A stretch of 42,215 nucleotides of DNA from Bacteroidales bacterium. Lineage in GTDB: Bacteria; Bacteroidota; Bacteroidia; Bacteroidales; F082. The translations under genes and the position numbers were made by a program. Where the stretch lies: positions 1 through 42,215 of the forward strand of contig JABFQW010000059.1 in the NCBI GenBank assembly GCA_013141455.1, in the 5' to 3' direction. The notes under the pieces are model-generated. The model saw only the letters and a list, made by a program, of their open reading frames with translations, had not been told where the DNA came from and ran no database searches. Within the stretch, counting starts at the first letter, position 1. Every line of letters starts with the position of its first letter. Positions 1 through 7,756 of the stretch are shown here, piece after piece.

Positions 1-432
1 CCACAGCACACCAACCTGATCGATAAAGAAAACCGGAACCTGCGAAAAATCGACCATACCGAGCATGGGTGCATTCACCGGGAAATCATTCCACAAAACG
101 AGCGTGTGGTTGGCGGCTGTCCCCCTGAGTGAAACAGTTGACAATGACCCCGGTCCATAATTTTTAACAAACACACTGCTGTGTTTCGAGAGCAGGTCAG
201 CCAGGTTTGTGGCCCGCATCGACGACATACTGAGGGTATCAAGTTTTCGTTGAAATGATGTACCATTAGCAGAAATTGGTTTTCCGGTAATCTCAATATC
301 AGGTAACATAATGGTATCGTGAAGCGAACTGTTTTGTGCCGAAAGTTCGTTCGCAGGCACCAACATCGATACAATAAAGAATGCCAGTAATATGATTGTG
401 TGAATGAAACAGGGGAATCGGTTCGAAAACAT
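1..432 (-). CDS. btuB: TonB-dependent receptor, N-terminal part (BtuB-like, runs off left edge)
   Basis: Outer-membrane receptor for active uptake of a large nutrient, very likely cobalamin. Only the first 144 codons lie in the window and the frame stays open to base 1. Reading from ATG at 432, residues 1-33 form a signal peptide (hydrophobic stretch IILLAFFIVSMLV, cleavage near LSA-Q). After a short linker with the typical 'LPDIEITGKPIS' start comes the plug domain, with ADLLSKHSSVFVKNYGPGS, then LSTVSLRGTAANHTLVLW, matching the conserved plug pattern (V.IRG....TLVL.DG.P). An in-frame ATG at 504 would add 24 residues ahead of the signal peptide; I prefer 432 because the signal peptide then begins at the start and GAGG lies about 10 bases upstream. 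The B12 riboswitch on the same strand at 610-793 is the main reason for naming the substrate. The plug is family knowledge; the B12 specificity is inference from the riboswitch. Confidence 0.85.
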   Translation of the reverse strand, partial: MFSNRFPCFIHTIILLAFFIVSMLVPANELSAQNSSLHDTIMLPDIEITGKPISANGTSFQRKLDTLSMSSMRATNLADLLSKHSSVFVKNYGPGSLSTVSLRGTAANHTLVLWNDFPVNAPMLGMVDFSQVPVFFIDQVGVLW

Positions 433-609
433 GCCCAAACCCTCGGAACGATACGTCCCGGTTTGCGGATATAATCCTTTTTTAAGGCTGCCAATGTATG
501 CCATACAATAGTTTAAAGGTTAAATACTACCTTAAAACCATCAGGAAAATGTCGAAATCAATTATTGACTTTTGCCGACTGCTTTTGTCCCGAAAGCTTT
601 ATTACAAAA

Positions 610-793
610 CTGACAGTGGCAGGTCTTCTGACTTACTCCCTTCCTGAAGCCTTCCCATCCGCAAAACGAACAGTGGCAATGATTTTCAGGAAGTTTGAAA
701 GAGCTTACAGCAGCGGGAACTGTTCAGGATTTTCACCTGATTCCCTTATTAAGTCCTATTCCGTTCAAGGAAATCGGACACCTCTATCTCCGG
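610..793 (-). promoter_or_regulatory. Cobalamin (B12) riboswitch controlling the TonB receptor
   Basis: Read on the minus strand, this stretch carries the conserved cobalamin riboswitch elements in the right order. GGGAATCAGGTGAAAATCC lies near 745-727, CCCGCTGCTGTAA near 717-705, GCCACTG at about 677-671, then GGGAAGGC at about 656-649, and the B12 box AAGTCAGAAGACCTGCC at 634-618. The RNA binds adenosylcobalamin and usually switches off expression of uptake genes in Gram-negative bacteria. The box ends about 110 bases before the upstream ATG (504) and 180 before the preferred ATG (432). The space between holds a small GCTTT...AAAGC hairpin and may be the expression platform. Exact ends are approximate. 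Confidence 0.9.
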
Positions 794-801
794 CAAATGT
801 A
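794..801 (-). promoter_or_regulatory. Candidate Bacteroidota -7 element for the riboswitch transcript
   Basis: On the minus strand the sequence is TACATTTG, an exact match to the TAnnTTTG -7 consensus of Bacteroidota. It sits immediately before the start of the riboswitch, which is where the transcript should begin. The -33 partner is weak: a TTTC lies about 17 bases further upstream rather than TTTG. Confidence 0.4.
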
Positions 802-806
802 CTTTG

Positions 807-1135
807 TTTTGGAATATGAAAGTTTTATTTTTGAGGATTTCACAGGATTATTTGAAACAACGCAATCACTATTTTATAAATTCGATGGTATAAATGCCAC
901 AGCCTCACTCCTTCATGTGCTGGATAAATCAAATTTTCCGGTCTGAAAAATTTCTGTATTTCAGAAATGATCAGAGTAGTTATTAATCTGATAATCTGTG
1001 GTATAAATATAATGAACACCTGCTGAAATTTTTATTTTTTGAAATTAAATTTGATAATTACCATTTTTTTATAATTTAGCCCGGCTTATTGAAAGGAAAA
1101 CTTCATTTATTCATCCCGGTTAAAACGAATATTGT
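807..1135. other. Intergenic stretch between divergent genes
   Basis: No gene seen. It separates the minus-strand riboswitch/receptor unit from the plus-strand lipoprotein at 1136. It is very AT-rich, and TATAATTTAG around 1070-1079 resembles, but does not match, the Bacteroidota -7 element and could serve the downstream small gene. Short open frames over the riboswitch (565-946) are not credible genes. Confidence 0.5.
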
Positions 1136-1408
1136 ATGAAACTACGCTTGATTGTATCCTTCATGATACTTATTATTACAATAACATCTTGTTCCTTAGC
1201 CAATAGAAATCCTGTTGCAGGTAGATATTCTGATAAACACCGGTCAAACAGGAATGCCATTGCGATGAAAAAAAATGCGTTTGCCGGAAGAGGATTAAGC
1301 AAACCCCAGGCACATATGAATGCCTCTTCGATGAAGACAAAACCGGTTCGCAAGAATTTTATTATTAAAAATGCTGAGACCACCTACCTTGGACAAATAG
1401 GCCAATGA
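1136..1408 (+). CDS. Small basic lipoprotein of unknown function
   Basis: I do not recognise a family. The 90-residue product starts with a clear lipoprotein signal: MKLR, a hydrophobic core, then the lipobox ITSC with Cys19. The mature part (71 residues) is strongly basic and low in hydrophobic residues, with runs such as RYSDKHRSNRN, MKKN and MKTKPVRKNF, and ends ...TTYLGQIGQ. It would be anchored in a membrane through Cys19 with a short charged tail, perhaps binding nucleic acid, polysaccharide or peptidoglycan; that is only a guess. An overlapping minus-strand open frame (1120-1383) has no signal peptide or family features, so I take this strand. The next gene on the same strand begins 149 bases downstream. 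Confidence 0.55.
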   Translation: MKLRLIVSFMILIITITSCSLANRNPVAGRYSDKHRSNRNAIAMKKNAFAGRGLSKPQAHMNASSMKTKPVRKNFIIKNAETTYLGQIGQ

Positions 1409-1557
1409 TGTAGGCTTAGCGTTCCGGATAGTACAATATTCTCCATTTCTTTCCCAAAATCGATTTCGGTTTGCACATAATCAATCTATTTCAATAGATA
1501 TCCAACGGCTGATACTAATTTGTTTGTACTAAATTCGCAGCCTCAATTCAGCGTTTC

Positions 1558-2673
1558 ATGAAACATGGTCAGTTAATCAATATAGCACTCCTTTTATTTA
1601 CCATCAGCACTCTTCCCGCTTGTCATGTCGCACGATATTTTTATTATAATGTTGCCGATGTCAACGATTTTAAGAAATTTCCTCAATCCGAGATCAAAAA
1701 GGGGTCAACTGTTTTTGAATTTATCAGCACAGATCATAAGGTCGATATTCCGCTTCCCTCCCATCTGAAGGAAAATGGAACCGGAACATTCACTCAATTT
1801 ATCGAAGAGCATAAAACACTGTCGTTCATCATTATACGAAACGATAGCATCTTGTACGAGAACTATTTTGATGGTTATGATGAAGCATCGGTCTTGCCTT
1901 CTTTTTCCGCTTCAAAGGTTTTTATTTCTGCCCTGACCGGAATTTCGATTGACAAGGGAAAGATCAAAAGTGTAAACGATTCAATGACCACTTATTTGCC
2001 AATGCTTCGTGGTAAGGGACTCGAAAAGATTAGCCTCGAACACCTGCTTGATATGCGCTCGGGTATTGATTTTGATGAAGGATACCGGACACCTTTCTCT
2101 GAAATGGCGAAATATTATTACGGATTGGATCTTAAAAAATATATTGGGGATATCAGGCTGAAGCAAGCACCTGGCCTCGCCTACGATTATGTGAGTGTGA
2201 ACAGTCAATTAATCGCGATGGCTATTGAAAATGCCTGGGGAAAACCATTTCCTGAGATCGTTGAAGAAGAAATCTGGCGACCCCTTGGAATGGAATTCGA
2301 TGCAAGCTGGAATCTCGATAGCCATAAACACGAAACCGTGAAAGCTTTTTGTTGCCTGAATGCCCGTGCCCGCGATTTCGCAAAATTAGGCCGTTTGTAC
2401 CTGCATCATGGTAACTGGCAAGGGAAACAGATACTCAGCAGTTCATGGGTCGAAAAGAGTCTGAAAATACACAACGATTCACACGATTCGCAAGGCTTCA
2501 GTTACAGTTACCAGTGGCGTGTCCTCGAATCAGGCGCTTATTTTGCAAAAGGCATATTAGGTCAGTTTATTTATGTTGATCCGGCAAAAAACATCATCGT
2601 CGTGCGTATGGGCAAGAGTACCGATGATATTCATTGGCCCGATTTTTTCGTGGAATTGTGTAAGGCGTTGTAG
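1558..2673 (+). CDS. Beta-lactamase-related serine hydrolase lipoprotein (NylB-like)
   Basis: Periplasmic or outer-membrane-anchored hydrolase of the class C beta-lactamase / 6-aminohexanoate-dimer hydrolase (NylB) superfamily. The N-terminus is a lipoprotein signal with Cys22 in LPAC. The catalytic SxxK motif is S117-A-S-K120 in PSFSASKVF, and the second motif is Y211 in YDYVSVN, as in NylB-type enzymes where this Tyr is the general base. The sequence EHLLDMRSGIDFDE (from about residue 161) is a standard conserved block of the family, as is EEIWRPLGME after the Tyr motif. Length (371 aa) is normal. The family cleaves amide or ester bonds; the actual substrate (peptidoglycan-derived peptide, beta-lactam, ester) cannot be told from sequence. 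No partner gene is adjacent: the NupG-type gene downstream is separated by 300 bases of repeats. Confidence 0.85.
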   Translation: MKHGQLINIALLLFTISTLPACHVARYFYYNVADVNDFKKFPQSEIKKGSTVFEFISTDHKVDIPLPSHLKENGTGTFTQFIEEHKTLSFIIIRNDSILYENYFDGYDEASVLPSFSASKVFISALTGISIDKGKIKSVNDSMTTYLPMLRGKGLEKISLEHLLDMRSGIDFDEGYRTPFSEMAKYYYGLDLKKYIGDIRLKQAPGLAYDYVSVNSQLIAMAIENAWGKPFPEIVEEEIWRPLGMEFDASWNLDSHKHETVKAFCCLNARARDFAKLGRLYLHHGNWQGKQILSSSWVEKSLKIHNDSHDSQGFSYSYQWRVLESGAYFAKGILGQFIYVDPAKNIIVVRMGKSTDDIHWPDFFVELCKAL

Positions 2674-2710
2674 GGAAGAAAAATTCAGGGTTCAAAGTTT
2701 CAGGTTTAGT

Positions 2711-2746
2711 TTCTTGTTGCTGGTTTCTTGTTGCTGGTTTCTTGTT
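2711..2746 (+). repeat. Tandem repeat, 14-bp unit, about 2.6 copies
   Basis: The unit TTCTTGTTGCTGGT occurs at 2711-2724 and again exactly at 2725-2738, followed by a partial third copy. It lies just downstream of the serine hydrolase stop codon. GTTTCAGG-type words flank it on both sides. Probably a slippage-derived spacer. Confidence 0.8.
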
Positions 2747-2799
2747 TCACGTTTCAGGTTTGGGCTCATTCAGAAAATTATTTGAGGTAGAAATCTCTA

Positions 2800-2885
2800 A
2801 ATTGCCGAATTGTCTCATAGCCGAATTGCCTCATTGTCTCATTGCCGAATTGTCTCATTGTCTCATTGCCGAATTGTCTCATGTA
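2800..2885 (+). repeat. Compound tandem repeat of 'TTGCCGAATTGTCTCA' and 'TTGTCTCA' units
   Basis: Between the hydrolase and the nucleoside transporter there are at least four copies of a roughly 16-bp unit (ATTGCCGAATTGTCTC with small variations), interleaved with a shorter 8-bp TTGTCTCA unit. The reading frame of the transporter happens to stay open through this tract, which would add an artificial Ser/Cys/His-rich extension; the tract is better read as noncoding. Confidence 0.85.
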
Positions 2886-2977
2886 CGAATTTTCAAATAA
2901 ATTCCTGTCAAATCCAAATCTTTTTAACTTTACCTACATTATCAAACGGTTATTGGCATCTTAATTCATTTAATACA

Positions 2978-4234
2978 ATGGGTATAAAAATACGATTGAT
3001 CATCATGAATTTCCTTCAGTTTTTCGTTTGGGGATCATGGTTGATTACCATAGGGGCATATTGGTTTCAGACAAAACAATGGTCAGGCGCCGAATTTGGT
3101 GCCATTTTCTCAACAATGGGCATCTCCTCCCTATTTATGCCGGCCATTGCAGGTATCATTGCCGACCGGTGGGTAAGCGCACAAAAACTGTATGGTTTCT
3201 TTCATATACTTGGAGCGGTCATGCTTGCCATTGTGCCACGTATCAATAATCCCGGGCTTTTGTTTTGGGTGATGCTCGTGAATATGATGTTCTATATGCC
3301 CACGATTGCCTTATCAATAACGGTTGCCTATTCGTCATTAAAAAAGAAAGGCCTGAATGTGGTTAAAGAATATCCGCCTATCCGGGTTTGGGGAACGGTT
3401 GGTTTTATTGTTGCCATGTGGACAGTGAGTTTATTGCATCTCGAAACATCTGCGGTGCAGTTTTATGTTGCTTCAGCAGCCTCTCTTATTTTGGGTGCTT
3501 ATGCCTTCAGTTTGCCCGATTGTCCGCCAACTCCTGTAGTCGCAGGTAAAAAGACTTTCATTCATGCTTTTGGATTGAATGCTTTTGCACTTTTCAAAAA
3601 TCCTAAGATGGCTATGTTTTTTATTTTCGCCATGTTGTTGGGTGCAGCCCTGCAACTCACGAATATGTATGGAGATACCTTTTTGCATGATTTCAAAAAC
3701 AATCCGCAATACCAGGATCTGTTAGCCGTTAAATTCCCTGCCATCATCATGTCGATCTCACAGATTTCAGAAACCCTGTTTATCCTTACCATTCCATTTT
3801 TTCTGCGCCGTTTCGGTATTAAAAACGTAATGATTTTTAGTATGGTGGCCTGGGTACTTCGTTTCGGATTATTTGGATTCGGTAATCCTGCTGACGGATT
3901 GTGGATGATTATACTTTCGTGCATCATCTATGGAATGGCATTCGATTTCTTTAATATATCGGGTTCATTGTACGTGGAAACACAGAGCGATCCCAGCATA
4001 CGTGCCAGCGCACAAGGTATGTTTATGATGATGACGAATGGTTTCGGAGCATTTTTTGGAAGTTATCTGAGTGGCATTATCATCGATAATTTTTTCCTGT
4101 TCGCAGACGGATCAAAAGACTGGCAAGGGATATGGTTCGGCTTTGCCGGCTATTCGTTGGTTGTAGCCGTGCTTTTTGCTGTGTTATTTAAACACAAGCA
4201 TGTGCCGGAAGAATTGGTTGTGGTGAAGCATTAA
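2978..4234 (+). CDS. nupG: NupG-type nucleoside:H+ symporter (MFS)
   Basis: Inner-membrane transporter that brings nucleosides into the cell together with protons, for salvage or catabolism. The 418-aa product from ATG 2978 aligns by eye with E. coli NupG/XapB: FLQFFVWGSWLITIGAYWF near the start, then GISSLFMPAIAGIIADRW, YMPTIALSITVAY, and PPIRVWGTVGFIVAMW (a hallmark of this family). About twelve hydrophobic segments are spread along the protein. The frame is open 56 codons further upstream (to 2810), but that part is the tandem repeat tract and has no transporter homology. A TAACTTTA box at 2925-2932, close to the Bacteroidota -7 consensus, also fits a start at 2978. No nucleosidase or phosphorylase gene is nearby. 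Substrate range within nucleosides is not decided. Confidence 0.9.
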   Translation: MGIKIRLIIMNFLQFFVWGSWLITIGAYWFQTKQWSGAEFGAIFSTMGISSLFMPAIAGIIADRWVSAQKLYGFFHILGAVMLAIVPRINNPGLLFWVMLVNMMFYMPTIALSITVAYSSLKKKGLNVVKEYPPIRVWGTVGFIVAMWTVSLLHLETSAVQFYVASAASLILGAYAFSLPDCPPTPVVAGKKTFIHAFGLNAFALFKNPKMAMFFIFAMLLGAALQLTNMYGDTFLHDFKNNPQYQDLLAVKFPAIIMSISQISETLFILTIPFFLRRFGIKNVMIFSMVAWVLRFGLFGFGNPADGLWMIILSCIIYGMAFDFFNISGSLYVETQSDPSIRASAQGMFMMMTNGFGAFFGSYLSGIIIDNFFLFADGSKDWQGIWFGFAGYSLVVAVLFAVLFKHKHVPEELVVVKH

Positions 4235-4247
4235 GAACGCTTTTCCG

Positions 4248-4280
4248 GCAAACTTGTCTGATGTCAGACAGGGGCGTAAA
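4248..4280. repeat. Short dispersed repeat copy with small hairpin
   Basis: GCAAACTTGTCTG...GACAGGGGCG lies just after the nupG stop and contains a stem (CTTGTCTG / CAGACAGG, loop ATGT, 4253-4272). About 24 of 33 bases match a second copy at 34038-34070. It sits between convergent genes and could add to termination, but no T tract follows. Confidence 0.5.
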
Positions 4281-4322
4281 GCTGCTTATAATGAAGTATT
4301 TAACGTGACTATAGTCATCATT

Positions 4323-5105
4323 TTACCATTGAATACTTTCAATGATTGCTTTCATAACTTCCGGATATCGTAAACGCTCGTCTCTCAGTAAGTTATAGTT
4401 AACATAAATGATTTCATTATCATCCGCATACCAAAAATGAGTTTGATCCATTTGGATCATAAAAGTATTTTTTGATGTTTTAAAGGTTTTACCACCAATT
4501 ACGTAATCCACCAGGGGACTTTCTTTCACATTAATGGCAAAATTTAGCTTTGCATTCAAATCAACAACCTGTGCAGTAGTCAGTTTATCAGAATTAGGGG
4601 TTCTGATTATCATACAGATTTCTGAACTGCTGTACTTTTCTTTTATCAACAGGGTAAGTTTATTATCGCCCTGATTGTTGCTTTTAAAAACCCCATCGTA
4701 AGAACCTGGCCGATAAGACCAAACAGCAGGACATTTCAGGCTAACTTTCGGCGTTTGCACTTCAACATCCTGCCAATTGACTATTTCAACAGGTTTGTAA
4801 TAACCATTCATCGTTTGTACTATCCAATTCTTAGCCTCATTTTGTGTATTAAAAGTATCTTTGGAATAATCGCTATAAAAATCAGTGATAAAATACTTAT
4901 TCACACCATCTTCCTCCTCGCCTTGAAAGTTGCATGCATCAGGAAGAATCATTCCGATCATTTCACTGTTTTTATAATAATAGAACGTATAAAGTCCTGG
5001 CGCATAATTACATGCACTTGAATCGATTGTAACGTCAGACGGCAATACCTGTGCGAATGACTGAATCGCAAAGAACATACCAATGAAAAGGAATACTTTT
5101 TTCAT
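4323..5105 (-). CDS. Secreted protein of unknown function, second gene of OmpA operon
   Basis: I do not recognise the family. The 260-residue product has a clear type I signal peptide (MKKVFLFIGMFFAIQSFA-Q, cleavage after residue 18) and no further membrane segments, so it is periplasmic or secreted. The mature part has only four cysteines (32, 58, 125 and 164), which could form two disulfides. It is rich in aromatic residues and beta-type segments, for example YAPGLYTFYYYKNSEMIGM near the N-terminus and HFWYADDNEIIYVNY near the C-terminus. It starts 2 bases after the stop of the OmpA-domain gene, so the two are almost certainly co-transcribed and probably function together at the envelope. 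Confidence 0.75.
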   Translation of the reverse strand: MKKVFLFIGMFFAIQSFAQVLPSDVTIDSSACNYAPGLYTFYYYKNSEMIGMILPDACNFQGEEEDGVNKYFITDFYSDYSKDTFNTQNEAKNWIVQTMNGYYKPVEIVNWQDVEVQTPKVSLKCPAVWSYRPGSYDGVFKSNNQGDNKLTLLIKEKYSSSEICMIIRTPNSDKLTTAQVVDLNAKLNFAINVKESPLVDYVIGGKTFKTSKNTFMIQMDQTHFWYADDNEIIYVNYNLLRDERLRYPEVMKAIIESIQW

Positions 5106-5107
5106 GG

Positions 5108-5935
5108 CTATAATTTTACGATTTCCACTCTTCGGTTAAGCTTACGGCCTTCTTCGGTAGCATTGGTCGTGACAGGACAAAACTGACCTGCGCCTTCTGT
5201 CATTAATCTCGAAACATTAATTTTTCCGGTAGTTACAAGGTAATTCCTGATGCTTTCGGCACGGGCTTTCGAAAGTGTGATGTTTCCGACATAGGTTCCT
5301 GTATTATCGGTATGTCCGACAACAATAATGTTTACTTTCGGATTGGCATTCAGATAATCAATTACTTGCTTAAGCGCTTCTGTCGATTCAGGCTTTATTT
5401 CAGATTTTCCAACATCGAAAAGGATTCCGTAAAGTGCAATTTTACCATCCCTCTCAATTCCTTCCTCCATATCTACAACAACATCTTGTTGCATCGATTC
5501 TACTTCGACAACCTCGATATTATAACTGCCTGTATTGGTCGAATTTTCCGCTGTATTAACCTGAATGTACACATCTTTACCATTTATACTGGCAAAGTAG
5601 GTCGTTTTTTTAGTATCCAGAACTTTGCCTTTTATTTTTAAAATAGCATTATTGTAATTCTGGTTTATCTGGGCGCCACTAAATTTGCGGGTTTCGCCCT
5701 CATTTTTGAAATAATAAATACGGTAGTATTTACCGCCTTTATTGATTTTTTTTGCAATCCCATCAACCCAATAAACAAACTCAACATCATTATAATCGCT
5801 GTTACGGCAATCACTGATGTAAAATCCGGGCATGCGGCTAATGTATGTTGGCTCTGAGCCTTCACATCGTGGCGTATCTTGTGAGAAAGCAGCAAGATTG
5901 ACCGAAAGAAATATAAAAAGAAATAGATTTTTCAT
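5108..5935 (-). CDS. OmpA-family cell-envelope protein
   Basis: Periplasmic-facing outer-membrane-associated protein that ties the envelope to peptidoglycan. Residues 1-18 are a signal peptide (cleavage near AAFS-Q). Residues 20-150 form an N-terminal region unlike a beta-barrel, beginning CEGSEPTYISRMPGFYI, which recalls a domain found in front of OmpA domains in other Gram-negative proteins (DUF4892-like; uncertain). Residues 168-275 are a complete OmpA C-terminal domain: ILFDVGKSEIKPES, then VVGHTDNTG (D210), LSKARAESIR (R225) and NRRVEIVKL. D210 and R225 correspond to the pair that binds diaminopimelate in OmpA. It is the first gene of a two-gene operon; a terminator-like hairpin lies 50-85 bases upstream on the same strand. 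Confidence 0.88.
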   Translation of the reverse strand: MKNLFLFIFLSVNLAAFSQDTPRCEGSEPTYISRMPGFYISDCRNSDYNDVEFVYWVDGIAKKINKGGKYYRIYYFKNEGETRKFSGAQINQNYNNAILKIKGKVLDTKKTTYFASINGKDVYIQVNTAENSTNTGSYNIEVVEVESMQQDVVVDMEEGIERDGKIALYGILFDVGKSEIKPESTEALKQVIDYLNANPKVNIIVVGHTDNTGTYVGNITLSKARAESIRNYLVTTGKINVSRLMTEGAGQFCPVTTNATEEGRKLNRRVEIVKL

Positions 5936-5986
5936 TTTTAGATGTTTTTAATGTTCAACATTGAGTTTTTCTATAAAATTATTTCA

Positions 5987-6021
5987 CTAAAAAAAGCCTG
6001 AAAAGATGTGTTTACAGGCTT
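5987..6021 (-). terminator. Intrinsic-terminator-like hairpin upstream of the OmpA operon
   Basis: Read on the minus strand: GAAGCCTG, a 14-base loop, CAGGCTTTTTTT. The stem is 7 perfect pairs (AAGCCTG/CAGGCTT) followed by a run of seven T. It points toward the OmpA gene, whose ATG is 52 bases further on. It may end an unseen minus-strand transcript from the 6022-6416 stretch, or act as an attenuator in a long leader. A TAATTTTA box directly after it could restart transcription. Confidence 0.6.
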
Positions 6022-6416
6022 CTCTAATACTATTTACACAGGATGATTTATTGAAGATTCATCCGAAACAGTTTCATGATTCAAATCACAGGGAGTATAA
6101 GTATTCCGGTTACTATCCATAAATAATATTGAGAATTACGATTGATTTATATATGATTAGTATTGATAATAAATTGAATCAGTCCATGGAGTATTCAAAA
6201 TTAAAAGTAAACAACTCCTTGATTAGTAATTATTTAAGAAAACAACTAAAAAAATTAAATATAATTTGCGTTGTTATTGAAGTGTAAAAATATAAAAAAA
6301 CTATTCAATCTACAATTTTCATGATTTTTTTTCAACAGAGCATTAGCTGTTAATTCACTATCTTTATTCGATCAATCATGCAGTGATAAAATGCTGCAAA
6401 AGAAAATTAAAGTACC
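6022..6416. other. AT-rich intergenic stretch
   Basis: No gene of useful length on either strand. It separates the divergent OmpA operon (minus) and ppk2 (plus). The minus-strand TAATTTTG at 6196-6203 fits the TAnnTTTG -7 consensus but lacks a good -33 partner; if used, it would give a short RNA ending at the hairpin at 5987-6021. Confidence 0.4.
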
Positions 6417-7304
6417 ATGGAAAACTTCCTTCATAACCCATCCATCATGGCTGTTCCAGGCAAAAAACATCACGTATCGGATTTTGATTGCAAATACACG
6501 GCCCATCTTACCAACAAAAAAGAAACAGTTGAACAATTAAAAGAGAACGTGGACGCATTAATTGATGAGCAGGGGCGATTATATGCCGACAACCGTTATG
6601 CCGTGTTGCTGGTGTTTCAGGCGATGGATGCTGCCGGAAAGGATGGCACAATCAAACATGTGATGTCAGGACTAAATCCACAAGGCACCCAGGTTTATAG
6701 CTTTAAAACACCTACTGACATCGAACTGGAACACGAATACCTTTGGCGTACCAATCGTTTTCTGCCACAACGGGGAAACTTTGGTATTTTCAACCGTTCG
6801 TATTACGAAGAAGTTCTCATCGTGAAGGTTCATCCTGAGTATTTACTCAGGCAACTGCTTCCCAATGTAAAAAAGGTTGAAGATGCAGGTAAAGAATTCT
6901 GGACCAGACGTTACCGTCAGATCAACGATATGGAGCGCCATTTGACAGAAAACGGGACTATCGTGCTTAAATTCTTTTTGAATGTTTCGAAAGACGAACA
7001 AAAAAAACGTTTTCTGAAACGCATTGAAGACGACAGCCGTAACTGGAAATTCTCACCGGCTGATGTAAAAGAGCGCCAATATTGGGACCAATATATGGAA
7101 GCCTATTCTGATCTGATTACAAACACCTCCACCGAAACAGCGCCCTGGTATGTGATCCCTGCCGATAACAAATGGTTCATGCGCTATGCAGTGAGCAATG
7201 TGATTATCAACAAATTGCGTGAACTCGATCTGCAATATCCGCACCTTCCTGAAGTAGAAAAAAACAGGCTGGAAGAAGCAAAAAAGATGCTGATGAATGA
7301 GTGA
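6417..7304 (+). CDS. ppk2: Polyphosphate kinase 2, class III-like (polyP:nucleotide phosphotransferase)
   Basis: Cytoplasmic enzyme that transfers phosphate from inorganic polyphosphate to nucleotides; class III members accept both AMP and ADP. The 295-aa length is that of a one-domain PPK2. Walker A lies in QAMDAAGKDGTIKHV (D71, K75), the Walker B region in IFNRSYYEEVLIVKVHP (residues 124-140), and the lid in KRIEDDSRNWKFSPADVKER (residues 201-220), followed by YMEAYSDLI...TAPWYVIPADNKWF, which is typical for class III. GLNPQGTQVYSFK after Walker A is also a PPK2 signature. Start chosen at 6417; a second ATG at 6447 (MAVPGKKH) cannot be excluded. The gene stands alone between long AT-rich spacers, so no operon partner. 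Class assignment is by recalled sequence similarity. Confidence 0.92.
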   Translation: MENFLHNPSIMAVPGKKHHVSDFDCKYTAHLTNKKETVEQLKENVDALIDEQGRLYADNRYAVLLVFQAMDAAGKDGTIKHVMSGLNPQGTQVYSFKTPTDIELEHEYLWRTNRFLPQRGNFGIFNRSYYEEVLIVKVHPEYLLRQLLPNVKKVEDAGKEFWTRRYRQINDMERHLTENGTIVLKFFLNVSKDEQKKRFLKRIEDDSRNWKFSPADVKERQYWDQYMEAYSDLITNTSTETAPWYVIPADNKWFMRYAVSNVIINKLRELDLQYPHLPEVEKNRLEEAKKMLMNE

Positions 7305-7756
7305 AATCTTATTACTTATCTAAATTAAGTGTAGTTGGTTTCTTTCATTACCGAACAGATTGGCAATAACTCATTTTTATTTGTTTCCGATTGTTTATGC
7401 TAATTATAAATAACAATTGTATCCCTTACGAACAGTACATTTCAGGAATATAGCAAGAATAAATACTAAAAAATTTCAATTTTTTCTTGGATGATTGACC
7501 AATAATCATTTAGATTTGTACCAGGCAAAACCAATTGTTCGAACTAAGTGATTATTCAATTCTAAATGTAACTAAATCCAAACTCTAAAAAATACCTTGA
7601 TCGACAGACAGTGAATTGCCCACATCCATCGTTTATTGATGGGTAGTATAACTAAACCCTATTTATCGAATATATTGATTTTGGCTAACTTACCGAATGC
7701 CAATCTGGATAAAATTGTGCTTTATTATTATCAAAATCGACTATAAACACGAAGTT
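7305..7756 (+). other. Intergenic stretch / probable 5' leader of the first beta-helix gene
   Basis: No gene seen. An exact TAnnTTTG match, TAGATTTG, lies at 7511-7518 with CTTG 21 bases upstream as a weak -33 element, so transcription of the downstream gene could begin near 7525 with a leader of about 230 bases. The open frame of the next gene extends 20 codons upstream of its signal peptide (from 7697) but this part has no coding character. Confidence 0.4.

Noticed and set aside
75-494. 139-codon minus-strand open frame at the left edge
   Set aside because: It shares the strand and an overlapping start region with the TonB receptor but is in another frame; the receptor frame has a signal peptide and plug motifs while this one has none.
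565-946. Two plus-strand open frames of about 84 codons
   Set aside because: They lie over the antisense of the cobalamin riboswitch; their openness is explained by the structured RNA, and no protein features are visible.
2700-2900. CRISPR array
   Set aside because: The repeats are 8-16 bp and adjoin each other without unique spacers of constant length.
2810-2977. 56-residue N-terminal extension of the nucleoside transporter
   Set aside because: Encoded by a tandem repeat and AT-rich leader; transporter homology begins at MGIKIRLIIMNFLQF, and a -7-like box lies inside the extension.
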